Source: Algibacter_G agarivorans (GTDB lineage: Bacteria > Bacteroidota > Bacteroidia > Flavobacteriales > Flavobacteriaceae). Taken from it: 64,000 nucleotides of DNA. This document shows, piece after piece, positions 24,211 to 33,613 of the stretch. Each line of letters starts with the position of its first letter. The first letter of the stretch is position 1. The stretch covers positions 28,240 through 92,239 of the forward strand of contig NZ_BAABJJ010000028.1 of the NCBI RefSeq assembly GCF_039543245.1, given 5' to 3'. The notes under the pieces were generated by a model. That model was not told where the DNA came from. It made no database searches and saw nothing but the letters and a program-made list of their open reading frames with translations. Position numbers and translations under genes: made by a program.

Positions 24211-25170
24211 TTAAAAACAACCAATTATCTGTGTAGCAACACGTAATGCTTCGGTGCCATCATGTAGCGTTACAACGGGTGTGGTATTGTTATTTATAGA
24301 ATCTGCAAAAGTTTCTAATTCATCTAAAATAGAATTGTTGTCTGGTACAGGTGGGTTATCAAAATAAATCTGTTTTTTAACGCCTTCAGCATTTTGTAAA
24401 ATCATATCAAAATCTCCTGGGTTTTGTGGCGCATCTTTCATTTTTACAACTTCACATTTTTTTTCTAAAAAATCAACAGAAATATAAGCGTCCTTTTGAA
24501 AGAAACGTGCTTTACGCATTTTTTTAAGTGAAATTCTACTAGCCGTTAGGTTTGCCACACAGCCATTTTCAAACTCTAATCTAGCATTGGCAATATCTGG
24601 AGTATCGCTAATAACGGCAACACCACTAGCTGAAACATTTTTAACTTTAGATTTTACGATACTCAAAATAATATCAATATCATGAATCATTAAATCTAAA
24701 ACCACAGGCACATCTGTTCCTCTTGGATTAAATTCTGCCAAACGATGTGTTTCAATAAACATAGGAGATTTAATATCGTCTTTAACCGCTAAAAATGCTG
24801 GATTAAAACGCTCAACGTGTCCTACTTGCCCACGTAAATTATGTTCAGATAGAAGTTCTCTAATATGTTCAGCTTCTTCTACCGTATTGGTAATAGGTTT
24901 TTCAATAAAAATGTGCTTGCCTTTGGAAATAGCTTGTTTTGCACAATCATAATGAGAAAGCGTTGGCGTTACAATGTCAACCATATCAACAGCATCAATA
25001 AGTGATTCGATAGAATTGAAAAATTTATATCCAAATTCAGATTCGACTTTCTTACCGTTAGTTTCATCAGCATCATAAAACCCAACGAGGTCATATTTTT
25101 CCGATTGATTAAGAAGTCTTAAATGAATTTTTCCTAAGTGACCAGCACCAAGTACACCTGCTTTCAGCAT
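24211..25170 (-). CDS. Gfo/Idh/MocA family NAD(P)-dependent oxidoreductase
   Basis: 319 aa. The N-terminal Rossmann fold begins GVLGAGHLGKIHLRLL, and the family signature EKPITNTVEEAE (active-site Lys of EKP) is at residues ~93-104. The C-terminal substrate domain includes GHVERFNPAF and a DLMIHDIDIILS helix with the catalytic-type histidine. Substrates in this family are sugars, inositols or their amine derivatives; the specific one cannot be told from sequence. Divergent from pcm. Confidence 0.92.
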   Translation of the reverse strand: MLKAGVLGAGHLGKIHLRLLNQSEKYDLVGFYDADETNGKKVESEFGYKFFNSIESLIDAVDMVDIVTPTLSHYDCAKQAISKGKHIFIEKPITNTVEEAEHIRELLSEHNLRGQVGHVERFNPAFLAVKDDIKSPMFIETHRLAEFNPRGTDVPVVLDLMIHDIDIILSIVKSKVKNVSASGVAVISDTPDIANARLEFENGCVANLTASRISLKKMRKARFFQKDAYISVDFLEKKCEVVKMKDAPQNPGDFDMILQNAEGVKKQIYFDNPPVPDNNSILDELETFADSINNNTTPVVTLHDGTEALRVATQIIGCF

Positions 25171-25305
25171 AATTTTACGTTTTAAACAAAAATAGCATTA
25201 ATAATGCTAATTTTTCACATTAAAAATAGGAAAATTAATTTCTAAAGAAATTGTTTCAAGCTTAAAAATGTTTACCTAATTTTAGCAAACCAAACCCCAT
25301 CAAAA

Positions 25306-25947
25306 TTGAAAGACACTTTTAAGCATCAAGGATTACGACAACAACTTGTTAATATATTAAAGAACAAAGGTATAACAGATAGCGCTGTTTTGAAAGCCAT
25401 TGGGAAAATACCAAGGCATTTATTTATGGATTCTAGTTTTTTGGATCACGCCTACCAAGATAAAGCGTTTCCTATTGGTGCCGATCAAACTATTTCTCAA
25501 CCTTATACCGTAGCTTTTCAATCTGAATTATTAAAAATAAAAAAAGGTGATAAAATCCTTGAAATTGGTACAGGTAGTGGTTATCAGACTGCTGTTCTTT
25601 GCGAATTGGGGGCTAAGGTTTATAGTATAGAACGCCAAAACGAATTGTTTAAAAAAACGAGTAAATTTTTGCCCAAGTTAGGGTACCGTGCTAAAAAACT
25701 CATTTTTGGCGATGGATATATTGGTCTTGAAGAAGAAGCGCCTTTTGATGGTATTATTGTAACAGCTGGAGCGCCTTTTGTTCCTAAGCCTTTATTGAGT
25801 CAGTTGAAAATAGGAGGAAGGCTTGTCATCCCTGTTGGAGACGATGTGCAAGTGATGACTATGTTTACCAGAAAAGGACCAAAAGAATTTGAAAAAGAAG
25901 AATTTGGTGAGTTTAGATTTGTGCCTTTATTGGAGGATAAGAATTAG
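25306..25947 (+). CDS. pcm: protein-L-isoaspartate O-methyltransferase, TTG start
   Basis: SAM-dependent repair enzyme that methylates isoaspartyl residues of damaged proteins. 213 aa. The SAM-binding motif I is ILEIGTGSGYQTAVL (residues ~84-98), preceded by the PCMT signature around IGADQTISQPYTVAFQ. Later motifs are GDGYIGLEEEAPFDGIIVTAGA and GGRLVIPVG. The start is TTG: no ATG precedes the conserved HQGLRQQLV helix in frame. Confidence 0.93.
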   Translation: MKDTFKHQGLRQQLVNILKNKGITDSAVLKAIGKIPRHLFMDSSFLDHAYQDKAFPIGADQTISQPYTVAFQSELLKIKKGDKILEIGTGSGYQTAVLCELGAKVYSIERQNELFKKTSKFLPKLGYRAKKLIFGDGYIGLEEEAPFDGIIVTAGAPFVPKPLLSQLKIGGRLVIPVGDDVQVMTMFTRKGPKEFEKEEFGEFRFVPLLEDKN

Positions 25948-25951
25948 TTTG

Positions 25952-25973
25952 CAGTCTCAGTCTCAGTCTCAGT
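25952..25973. repeat. (TCAGTC)n microsatellite
   Basis: Tandem cagtct units directly after the pcm stop, reverse complement of the repeat at 14538. The rest of this gap (to 26132) holds degenerate ctttgcgcc...cttagcgcgataaaa motifs of the 'cgcaaag' type and no gene. Confidence 0.55.
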
Positions 25974-26132
25974 ATTCAGTTGTTCACGTTGAAGATTAAG
26001 ATGTATAGTTTCATAAGAAAAAAAACAGTGCGCCCCTTTTAACAGTGAGTTGCGTGTCGCTTTGCGCCTTTGAGTCTTAGCGCGATAAAAAAGTTTTCAG
26101 TCTACAGTTTGTCTTAGCGTGATAAAATATTT

Positions 26133-26690
26133 TTAATTTTTAAGATAATCATCAGGGATAAGGTTATTATCACTCTCTTGCGCCCAATAAATATTAATAA
26201 TCCACCATCGCTCGCCATCATTTAAGAGTTGAATGCTATTAATCCCTCGCATAAAAGGTTTTTCATCTGCTTCACTATGAAAGGATTCATAACTACTAAA
26301 TACTTGTGTGATGTTTCCGAAAGTATCCACTTTTCTATGGATTTCCTTTTCGAAAAAACCATTCTCAATGAGCCATTTACCAGAACTTTTAATATAATCT
26401 TGAGGCGACATATAACGCACTTGGTAAATGCCAGCGTTATTTTTTCCTGAAGGAATTAATTTGGCGTCAGGTTTGAATAAATACTTAAATTGCTTCCAGT
26501 TTCTTTGTTCTTCTTTTTCACCAGAAATAACAGCATATAACGTTTTAATAGTACTGTCTAATGATAAAACAAGTGTGCTATCTATGGTAAACTCAACAGT
26601 TTCTTCTAAATTATCCTTATTGGATTTCTCTTGAGCTTGTAAATTAATGGTAATGAAAGATATTAATAAAAGAGTAAGTAGTTTTTGCAT
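26133..26690 (-). CDS. exported NTF2-like (SnoaL-type) protein
   Basis: 185 aa. A signal peptide of about 19 residues ends INLQAQ. The mature part begins with a helix ending DSTIKTLYAVISG, then follows the pattern of NTF2-like lumazine/SnoaL domains: FKYLFKPDAKLI, a central Y-Q-helix, ITQVFSSYESFHSE and the final IQLLNDGERWWIINIYWAQE strands. Such proteins bind small ligands or are accessory domains; no catalytic residues can be claimed. Probably periplasmic. Confidence 0.75.
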   Translation of the reverse strand: MQKLLTLLLISFITINLQAQEKSNKDNLEETVEFTIDSTLVLSLDSTIKTLYAVISGEKEEQRNWKQFKYLFKPDAKLIPSGKNNAGIYQVRYMSPQDYIKSSGKWLIENGFFEKEIHRKVDTFGNITQVFSSYESFHSEADEKPFMRGINSIQLLNDGERWWIINIYWAQESDNNLIPDDYLKN

Positions 26691-26752
26691 GAGAATTTTT
26701 TTTTTAATGATTGCAAATTAGCATAGTCATGTAGCGATAAGAAATACTTAAA

Positions 26753-27211
26753 TTATTTATAAGCTTTCTTGATTCTATCTAGGTCGCGCTTGTTGTCTCT
26801 GTCCTTTATGGTTTCACGTTTATCGAATATTTTTTTACCTTTTGCTAACGCTATGTCAAGTTTAGCAAAGCCTTTGTCGTTTATAAATAAACGTAACGGA
26901 ATAATCGTAAGTCCCGTGTTTTGAACTTCTTTATTTAATTTTTTAAGCTCTTTTTTATTTAAAAGCAACTTTCTAGTCGCTTTAGGTTTGTGGTTGTAGT
27001 AATTGCCAAAAGCATATTCTTGAATAGTCATATTCACCACAAAAAGCTCGCCATTTTCACTAAACTCGCAGAAGCTTTCAGCAATAGATGCTTTACTGCT
27101 TCTAATGGATTTTATTTCAGTTCCCGTTAATACAATACCAGCGGTATACTTATCTAAAATTTCATATAGAAAGCGTGCTTTTTTGTTTTGTATGTTGATG
27201 TTCTTTTGCAT
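26753..27211 (-). CDS. smpB: SsrA-binding protein
   Basis: tmRNA partner in trans-translation, rescuing stalled ribosomes. 152 aa from the ATG at 27211; three in-frame upstream codons begin with a TTG that is less likely. Hallmarks: NKKARFLYEILDKYTAGIVLTGTEIKS near the N-terminus, the GELFVVNMTI strand, RKLLLNKKE and the basic C-terminal tail GKKIFDKRETIKDRDNKRDLDR, which becomes helical on the ribosome. Length is typical. Confidence 0.96.
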   Translation of the reverse strand: MQKNINIQNKKARFLYEILDKYTAGIVLTGTEIKSIRSSKASIAESFCEFSENGELFVVNMTIQEYAFGNYYNHKPKATRKLLLNKKELKKLNKEVQNTGLTIIPLRLFINDKGFAKLDIALAKGKKIFDKRETIKDRDNKRDLDRIKKAYK

Positions 27212-27291
27212 GAAGCACAAAATTACATAATTTATTGTGAGAATTTCATTTAACGTTGTTTAAAAGCAGAACAAACGCATTAAAAATATTA

Positions 27292-27449
27292 AGCCACGAA
27301 TGTCGCTAATATTCACGAATAGAAAAATCTTTAGATTTTTCAATTCGTGTGATTATTTTTATAGAATTACCAGTCTGCCGGCTGGCAGGTTTTACAAATT
27401 TTAAATCAGCTAAGCTCATTTGTTCTTTATAATTCGTGTATTCGTGGCT
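27292..27449. repeat. MITE-like element with terminal inverted repeats and nested palindrome
   Basis: About 158 bp bounded by agccacgaat and its perfect inverse attcgtggct. Inside is a strong hairpin (27314-27349, cacgaat...gaaaaatc paired with gatttttc...attcgtg) and a separate GC-rich palindrome (tgccggctggcagg) related to the repeat after rpoC. No ORF. It takes up most of the smpB to S41-peptidase gap and looks like a non-autonomous mobile element. Confidence 0.6.
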
Positions 27450-27551
27450 AGAAAAAAAAGCTGTTGATTTTAATGTGTTAGCGTTATATTTAAAAGTTAA
27501 AGAAAGATTAATCCGTTTAAGATTGATATAATTACTGTTATTTTAGCATAT

Positions 27552-29135
27552 ATGAAAAAACTGTTTTTGGTTACTGCAATTTTGATACTACTATGGTCTT
27601 GCGGTAGTGTTAAAAAATATAATGACCAGATTAATGCATTGCATTCTGTTGAAGATTTGCATAATGACATAGATAAATTATATAAACAGTTGCAAAGGCA
27701 TCATCCGAAACTGTATCAATATGTTTCAAAAACCGATTTGGAATTTAAATTTGATAGTCTAAAAAAGTCAATAGACAGACCTATTGCATCACGCGAGTTT
27801 TATAAAAAATTAGCACCAGTTGTAACCAATGTTAAGCAAGGTCATGTGTCTGTAAGTTCTGCTACTAAGGCGTTTTCAAGAAAAGAACGTAAATTGCTTC
27901 TTAAGAAAAAGTTTGAATTTTATGATTTGGATTTTGAGTATTTAGAAAATAAACTTTGGGTTAAAAATACTAGAGGAAAAGATTCTACACTAACAGGGAG
28001 TGAAGTTGTTAGTATTGATGGAGAACCTGCTTCAAAATTAGTTGACATCTACAAAAAACGTTTTGCATCCGATGGTTATAATACAACCATGTATAATAGA
28101 GCAGTTGGAAAAGTATTTTCAACATTATATTATAAAGACAAAGGGTTTTTAGACAGCTTGAATATCACTTTTAAAAATAAAGATTCAGTATTTATTAAGA
28201 CTTTTAGAAGAATTCCTAAAGGAGAAAATAAAAATGAAACAGATGCTATTTCTAATAAAAAAGTTACTCCAAAAAAATTAACCAAAACCGAAAAGAAATC
28301 AAAGAGAATAGCTAAAAAGAAGAAAAGGAAAGACGATAAAAAGTACGGTTATTTAAGTAAAAGAAAACAATACAACAGAAATTTTGATTTTATAGGAACC
28401 GATAGCGCCATTGCATTTATGAAGCTAAGAAGTTTTACCAAAGGTCATTATAAAAAGTTTTATAAAGAAAGTTTTGCGAAATTAGATTCTGCTAAAACCA
28501 AGTATTTCGTTCTAGATTTAAGAGATAACGGCGGTGGACGCATTGCGGAAATTGATAGATTATATTCATATTTAACAGATCAGGATTATCAATTTATTAG
28601 CGAAAGTGAAGTGAACAGTAGAATTCCTTTTTTAAAGTTTTTTATGAGTAATACAACACCTAATGGCTTAAAGGTTTTAGGGGGCTTGCTATCGCCAATT
28701 TTTATTGCACAGAATTTAATAAAGGTTAAAAAGAAAGAAGGGAAGCTTTATTATAAGTTTAAAGAATCTAAAGTAAGAGCGCCTAATCCATTAAACTATC
28801 AAGGAAAACTATATGTATTGATAAATGGAAATTCGTTTTCTGCGTCCTCATTGCTTTCTACACATTTAAAAGCCACAAAAAGAGCCACTTTTGTTGGAGA
28901 AGAAACAGGTGGGGCCTTTAATGGCTGTGTTGCCGGTATATATAAAATTTATCGATTGCCGGCCACTAAGCTTAAAATTAGAATGGGTTTAATGCAAATA
29001 GAAGCACCTTATAAACAAGAACCAGATGGTTATGGTGTTAAGCCAGATGTAAAGATTACGCCATCAGTAAAAGATAGAAATGAGAATATCGATACCGAGT
29101 TAGAGTGGGTTTTAACCGATATTATTAAAAAATGA
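27552..29135 (+). CDS. S41 family peptidase, lipoprotein
   Basis: 527 aa. The signal peptide ends in the lipobox LWSCG (Cys17), so it is probably anchored in a membrane facing the periplasm. The catalytic C-terminal domain shows the S41 pattern LDLRDNGGG and, later, NGNSFSASSLLSTHLK, where the SxS segment carries the nucleophile. The N-terminal half (~160 residues) is a helical and possibly PDZ-like part (SIDGEPASKLVDIY). A lysine-rich linker, residues ~225-270, is unusually long and basic. Substrate unknown. Confidence 0.88.
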   Translation: MKKLFLVTAILILLWSCGSVKKYNDQINALHSVEDLHNDIDKLYKQLQRHHPKLYQYVSKTDLEFKFDSLKKSIDRPIASREFYKKLAPVVTNVKQGHVSVSSATKAFSRKERKLLLKKKFEFYDLDFEYLENKLWVKNTRGKDSTLTGSEVVSIDGEPASKLVDIYKKRFASDGYNTTMYNRAVGKVFSTLYYKDKGFLDSLNITFKNKDSVFIKTFRRIPKGENKNETDAISNKKVTPKKLTKTEKKSKRIAKKKKRKDDKKYGYLSKRKQYNRNFDFIGTDSAIAFMKLRSFTKGHYKKFYKESFAKLDSAKTKYFVLDLRDNGGGRIAEIDRLYSYLTDQDYQFISESEVNSRIPFLKFFMSNTTPNGLKVLGGLLSPIFIAQNLIKVKKKEGKLYYKFKESKVRAPNPLNYQGKLYVLINGNSFSASSLLSTHLKATKRATFVGEETGGAFNGCVAGIYKIYRLPATKLKIRMGLMQIEAPYKQEPDGYGVKPDVKITPSVKDRNENIDTELEWVLTDIIKK

Positions 29136-29220
29136 TTTAGTACCAAAAGCACCGAATCAACCAAATTCATGATTTAGTTGCTAAAAACAGGAAACTAAAG
29201 TACACTTTCGTTATGCTACA

Positions 29221-29427
29221 CTATTTCATGGTAAAGCCCAATTTAATGGTAACCTGCCAATGTTCAACTTTTCCGTTTTTTATACTACCTCTAGAATCTG
29301 TTATTTCAAACCATCGCAAGTTTTGTATCGATTTTGCGGCTTTTGCTATGGCATTTTGTATGGCATCATCGCTCGATGTTTCCGATGTTCCAACAATTTC
29401 AATTTTTTTGTACGTATGATCTTCCAT
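29221..29427 (-). CDS. dodecin family flavin-binding protein
   Basis: 68-aa dodecin, which assembles into a hollow dodecamer that stores or buffers flavin. It has the family's three-strand/one-helix order: YKKIEIVGTSE, the helix SSDDAIQNAIAKAAKSIQ, then NLRWFEITDSRG with the stacking tryptophan, and a final VEHWQVTIKLGF strand with the conserved Q. Length is standard. Convergent with the S41 peptidase gene and divergent from lpdA. Confidence 0.93.
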   Translation of the reverse strand: MEDHTYKKIEIVGTSETSSDDAIQNAIAKAAKSIQNLRWFEITDSRGSIKNGKVEHWQVTIKLGFTMK

Positions 29428-29486
29428 GATGTAAAATATTTAAGTGGTTATAGTTCTTAAAAGATACAAAAATAATGCTAAAGACC

Positions 29487-29519
29487 ATTGGGATTGAGTG
29501 AATCAAAATTCGTATTTTT
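29487..29519 (+). promoter_or_regulatory. Bacteroidota-type promoter of lpdA
   Basis: TTG at 29487 and TATTTTTG at 29512-29519 are 22 nt apart, slightly long for the -33/-7 pair. The -7 box lies 37 nt before the lpdA ATG. Confidence 0.45.
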
Positions 29520-29556
29520 GTTTTTCGATTTAAATAAAACACTTCAAAATTATTAT

Positions 29557-30957
29557 ATGAATTCATACGATGTAGCCGTTATTGGCTCGGGTCCTGGAGG
29601 CTATGTTGCAGCTATACGTTGCGCGCAATTAGGCATGAAAACTGCCATTATAGAAAAATATGCAACACTTGGCGGCACCTGTTTAAATGTAGGTTGTATC
29701 CCAAGTAAAGCCCTTTTAGATTCTTCTCATCATTATGATGATGCTGTAAAACATTTTGAAGAACATGGTATTGAAATCCCAGGCGATGTTAAAGTGAATT
29801 TGGAAAAAATGATTGCTCGTAAACAAGCGGTTGTAGACCAAACTACAGGCGGTATTGATTTCTTAATGAAGAAAAATAATATTGATGTTTATCAAGGTTT
29901 AGGAAGTTTTAAAGATGCAACACATATCACTATCTCTGGGGATGAATCTACAGAAATTGAGGCAAAAAATACCATTATAGCAACAGGTAGCAAACCATCA
30001 AACTTGCCATTTATAACGCTTGATAAAGAAAGAATTATTACATCAACTGAAGCTTTAAAGCTTAAAGAAATCCCGAAACACATGATTGTTATTGGAGGTG
30101 GTGTCATTGGTTTAGAATTAGGACAGGTTTACAGACGTTTAGGCGCTGAGGTTACTGTTGTAGAGTATCTGGATAGAATCATTCCAACAATGGATGCTGG
30201 TTTATCTAAAGAATTAAATAAGGTTTTCAAAAAGGCTAAGTTTAAAATGCAAGTATCTCACAAAGTGAAATCTGTTGAGCGTGTTGGTAATGAGGTTATT
30301 GTGAAAGCAGATAACAAAAAAGGCGAAGAAGTAGAATTTAAAGGCGATTATTGTTTAGTGTCTGTTGGTCGAAAACCTTATACAGATGGTTTAAATGCTG
30401 AAGCGGCTGGTGTGAAATTAACAGACCGTGGACAGGTTGAAGTCAATGCCCATTTACAAACATCGGCTTCAAATATTTACGCTATTGGCGATGTGGTAAA
30501 AGGTGCTATGTTAGCGCATAAAGCGGAAGAAGAAGGTGTTTTTGTAGCAGAAACTTTAGCAGGACAAAAACCACATATCGATTATAACTTAATTCCTGGC
30601 GTGGTTTATACTTGGCCAGAAGTAGCTGCTGTTGGTAAAACAGAAGAGCAGCTTAAAGAAGCAGGTGTCGATTATAAAGTTGGTTCGTTCCCAATGCGTG
30701 CCTTAGGTAGAAGTAGAGCCAGTATGGATTTAGATGGTTTTGTGAAAATCCTTGCTGATAAAACTACAGATGAAATTTTAGGCGTACATATGATTGGTGC
30801 TCGTGCTGCAGATATGATTGCTGAAGCAGTGGTGGCTATGGAGTTCAGAGCATCTGCTGAAGATGTATCTCGTATGTCCCATGCGCATCCAACATTTACA
30901 GAGGCTATTAAAGAAGCGGCTTTAGCAGCTACTGAAGATAGAGCGTTACATATATAA
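29557..30957 (+). CDS. lpdA: dihydrolipoyl dehydrogenase
   Basis: E3 flavoprotein of pyruvate and 2-oxoglutarate dehydrogenase complexes: oxidises dihydrolipoamide with NAD+. 466 aa from the ATG at 29557, directly before the FAD-binding VAVIGSGPGGYVAAI. The redox disulfide is CLNVGC (GGTCLNVGCIPSKALL), the NAD-binding fold starts VIGGGVIGLELG, and the dimer-interface His-Glu is in HAHPTFTEAIKEAAL. An in-frame upstream extension to 29488 is not conserved-looking. Stand-alone gene with its own promoter. Confidence 0.96.
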   Translation: MNSYDVAVIGSGPGGYVAAIRCAQLGMKTAIIEKYATLGGTCLNVGCIPSKALLDSSHHYDDAVKHFEEHGIEIPGDVKVNLEKMIARKQAVVDQTTGGIDFLMKKNNIDVYQGLGSFKDATHITISGDESTEIEAKNTIIATGSKPSNLPFITLDKERIITSTEALKLKEIPKHMIVIGGGVIGLELGQVYRRLGAEVTVVEYLDRIIPTMDAGLSKELNKVFKKAKFKMQVSHKVKSVERVGNEVIVKADNKKGEEVEFKGDYCLVSVGRKPYTDGLNAEAAGVKLTDRGQVEVNAHLQTSASNIYAIGDVVKGAMLAHKAEEEGVFVAETLAGQKPHIDYNLIPGVVYTWPEVAAVGKTEEQLKEAGVDYKVGSFPMRALGRSRASMDLDGFVKILADKTTDEILGVHMIGARAADMIAEAVVAMEFRASAEDVSRMSHAHPTFTEAIKEAALAATEDRALHI

Positions 30958-31010
30958 GTTGATTTCTTGAAGCAGTCAGGAGTCTATAATAAGGAGTTCA
31001 ATATTAGAGG

Positions 31011-31043
31011 TCGTCTAAAAAGCAATTTTTAGGCGATTTTCTT
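31011..31043 (+). terminator. rho-independent terminator after lpdA
   Basis: Stem tcgtctaaaaa / tttttaggcga (one T-G pair) with a 4-nt loop, then a T-rich tract. It lies about 55 nt after the lpdA stop. Confidence 0.75.
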
Positions 31044-31089
31044 TTTTGGTATATTTTGATTTACCTTTTCATTTTGAAATTTAGAGTTC

Positions 31090-31420
31090 TACATCTCAAA
31101 ATAGAAAAAACAAATAGTAGCCTTATATAGCTAAGCTATACTTTTTAAGGTTGTGTGTCATGGCAATCATTATGCACTATCGCGTTCACTTTCGTATGCA
31201 AATGTTAGTATTTGTTCGGTAGTAAACATAAAAAAACGATTTAGTAAAGGCTAAGCCGCTGTTTTTGTATACTTTAATCTTGTCGCGAGAATGGGCACAA
31301 TCTCGCGACCTCCGAGTTGTGAAGGGATTTAAAAAAAACATCCTAAACCTATTTATAGGGCTTGCCGAATGCTTATGTTCTAAATTGCGTTCCAAAACGT
31401 GTTCAGTTTTGTGTTCACTA
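31090..31420 (-). repeat. putative non-coding flavobacterial repeat element
   Basis: A gene-free stretch with structured DNA: a palindrome atagctaagctat near 31128, the perfect inverted pair tcgcgaga / tctcgcga at 31278-31305, and, on the - strand, a segment reading 'atgtttactaccgaacaaa' just after a T-run. A 69-codon - strand ORF (31186-31395) crosses these palindromes and has no protein-like pattern. From memory the segment resembles a recurrent flavobacterial intergenic repeat, but no second copy is in the window. The rest of the 30958-31509 gap holds nothing else. Confidence 0.35.
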
Positions 31421-31509
31421 TTGGTTATTTAAATAATAATTTAAAAGCAGTATAATAGTTCATAATAAAAAGAAAAAAAGGTGATATTTTTAATAATTGT
31501 AACTCGTGT

Positions 31510-32004
31510 TTATTGTAACTTTTTTGTGTCAAGGTCATTGGGGATTCCTTGCGGAAATCTAGCAAACTTATATATTTCATCCCAAGATATATTATCCGGA
31601 TATTTTAAGTCATATTTAGAATTTGTTATGGATGCAGTTACGCCAAGATTAATTGGAAGCGAAATTATTCCAAATACACCATGTCCGAGGGAAGCTATAT
31701 TAACAAGACTAGCCCAAGTATTAATTTTTTTAGGGTTATTTACGGTTAAGGAAACTGAGATTACACAAGATTGTATCATATCTTTCTGAAGTGGCTGCAA
31801 AGTGCCTTCTTGCAATAGCTTAATTTCGTTTTTACTTACTTCAATGATTTCACCAGATACATCTTTATGGCTACCATTTACGTCCGCTTTGGCATAAAAA
31901 CCATTGACCTTATATTTAAGATTTTGGGGTGTTGTTACATGCTTTGGAGAGCTACAAGCTAATAAAAATGATGCTGTACATAGTAATATGATATAATTTT
32001 TCAT
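31510..32004 (-). CDS. small lipoprotein of unknown function
   Basis: 164 aa from the ATG at 32004, which sits directly before a signal peptide ending in the lipobox FLLACSS (Cys15). A longer in-frame start at 32112 would bury this signal inside the protein and overlap the upstream gene, so it is rejected. The mature part is beta-rich (YKVNGFYAKADVNGSHKDVSGEIIEVSKNEIKLL), followed by a hydrophobic stretch (NIASLGHGVFGIISLPINLGVTASI) that may be membrane-active. It begins 7 nt after the stop of the upstream gene, so it is co-transcribed. Family not recognised. Confidence 0.7.
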   Translation of the reverse strand: MKNYIILLCTASFLLACSSPKHVTTPQNLKYKVNGFYAKADVNGSHKDVSGEIIEVSKNEIKLLQEGTLQPLQKDMIQSCVISVSLTVNNPKKINTWASLVNIASLGHGVFGIISLPINLGVTASITNSKYDLKYPDNISWDEIYKFARFPQGIPNDLDTKKLQ

Positions 32005-32011
32005 GATCTGT

Positions 32012-33613
32012 TTATTGAATATTAGTAAATTTTGAGTTCCAGAAAACAGATTCCATTCCATCTTCCATGGCTTTAAATTCCTGAGCAAGTTCGTTCCAAG
32101 TTTTATCATCATTCAAAAGCATTTTTTTCAATTTAGAAAGGTTTTTATCTTTAAGCCAGCTTTTTCTTATCCATTCTAAATAGTACCCTTTCGATGAAAG
32201 AAAGAGCTCAAACTCGTCTTTGTTATTTAATTCTGGGAGCTTGAACTTAAATCTAAATTCGTTCCCAGGAAATGATATAAGATAGTAATGATCATCCTTT
32301 GCTATATCAGATATAGTGTAAGCGTTGCCATTAACTATATCTAAGGTATTGGGATAAATAGTATATGGTTCAGTTTCAGATTTTATGGTGGTTAGGGCTA
32401 ATAAATCTATCCGCCACAAACCTTTAGTCATTTCTATTTTTATTTTTATTTTGTTATTTGTTTGGTTTATGTTGTTTAGGGGGGCAATTACTAAGTTTTT
32501 GGCTATGGGCCCTGTTTCATATAATTCCTCTATAAACTGCCAGATCTTTAATTCTTCGTTCCAAACGGATAATTTTATTTTACCAAGCCGTTTAAATGGA
32601 TTGCTTAGTTTTTGTTTTATAAATTCGTTAGTTTCAATTTTAGAAAAATAATCTCCAACCTCATCACCCATATAAGAGATGCCATTATAGAGTAAAAAAG
32701 TAGTTAATAATGTTTGTCTAAAATTGATTACTAATCCGTAATTATTAGTTGACAATCCTTGGTATTCCAAAATAATTTCCTCTTTTGTTTCTAGTTTGTT
32801 TGGGTCAGTTAATGAGAAATATTCGGCTTCATCAATGGTGTTTATCCTGGATGCTATGTTTGTGTTGTTAACTGTAGCAAGCGATGCGTTAAGTAGATTG
32901 CCACATTGGTAGAATGATCCGTGTTTGTCTTGAAATACATGGTCATTTTTATTTTTTGGTACAGCTTGAATGTATAGTTCGTTAATCATGTGTGTTTCAA
33001 AGGCTTCGTTTTTCATGATCAACAAAAATTCATCACTAGAAGTAGCATATTGTAAAGCATCCAAATCTTGCCTTTCCAATGAAGGCGAAATCGAGCTAGA
33101 AAACCCTTCTGCTTGTGCGTTATGAAGTAATGTTTGTCCATCAACATAAAATGTAGGGCATGAGCCAAAGCAGGCTTTTGGATTTGTAATACAAACCACA
33201 TTGAGTATTGCATTAGCCCCTGTAAGAATACTAAGTGCTGCAATTTTATCATTGTCTTTAGTTAGGATTTTAGAGTACTCATTGGTTTCAATGATTGCTA
33301 TGTCATTTATGGTTAAATGTAATTCACCAGTATGTAGCGTGTTTCTGTTAAAATCATATAAAGTACCATTTCCGGTTATAGTGTCTTTGCCATTGTTTAA
33401 AGACCAAGTATCTAATAGACTAACATTCCCGTTTTTAAAGTGGACTTTAAAGAATGGCATTTTTGTAGAGTCTTTATGAATAACTTCATTAACATTTGTA
33501 TAGGTTTCACGAAATCCATGATCAATGTAGTATTTTCTACATGAGTATACAGCAATGGTCAATAGTAAGACAATAAGTGCTGAAATTGTCTGGTTTTTTT
33601 GAAGAAGATTCAT
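32012..33613 (-). CDS. exported protein of unknown function with GSCPTFY motif
   Basis: 533 aa. The N-terminal hydrophobic segment (ALIVLLLTIAVYSCRK) reads as a lipobox-like signal with Cys25. A central motif (CITNPKACFGSCPTFY, residues ~143-158) has three cysteines, two of them spaced CFGSC. The rest alternates beta strands with a late helical region. I do not recognise a named family. It is first in a two-gene unit with the small lipoprotein. Role unknown; the two probably act together in the envelope. Confidence 0.7.
   Translation of the reverse strand: MNLLQKNQTISALIVLLLTIAVYSCRKYYIDHGFRETYTNVNEVIHKDSTKMPFFKVHFKNGNVSLLDTWSLNNGKDTITGNGTLYDFNRNTLHTGELHLTINDIAIIETNEYSKILTKDNDKIAALSILTGANAILNVVCITNPKACFGSCPTFYVDGQTLLHNAQAEGFSSSISPSLERQDLDALQYATSSDEFLLIMKNEAFETHMINELYIQAVPKNKNDHVFQDKHGSFYQCGNLLNASLATVNNTNIASRINTIDEAEYFSLTDPNKLETKEEIILEYQGLSTNNYGLVINFRQTLLTTFLLYNGISYMGDEVGDYFSKIETNEFIKQKLSNPFKRLGKIKLSVWNEELKIWQFIEELYETGPIAKNLVIAPLNNINQTNNKIKIKIEMTKGLWRIDLLALTTIKSETEPYTIYPNTLDIVNGNAYTISDIAKDDHYYLISFPGNEFRFKFKLPELNNKDEFELFLSSKGYYLEWIRKSWLKDKNLSKLKKMLLNDDKTWNELAQEFKAMEDGMESVFWNSKFTNIQ

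Noticed and set aside
31186..31395. 69-codon - strand ORF after lpdA.
   Set aside because: It spans palindromes of a putative repeat and lacks any recognisable protein pattern.
32004..32112. Longer N-terminus of the 164-aa lipoprotein.
   Set aside because: It would place a signal peptide with lipobox inside the protein and overlap the upstream gene; the internal ATG at 32004 fits a lipoprotein.
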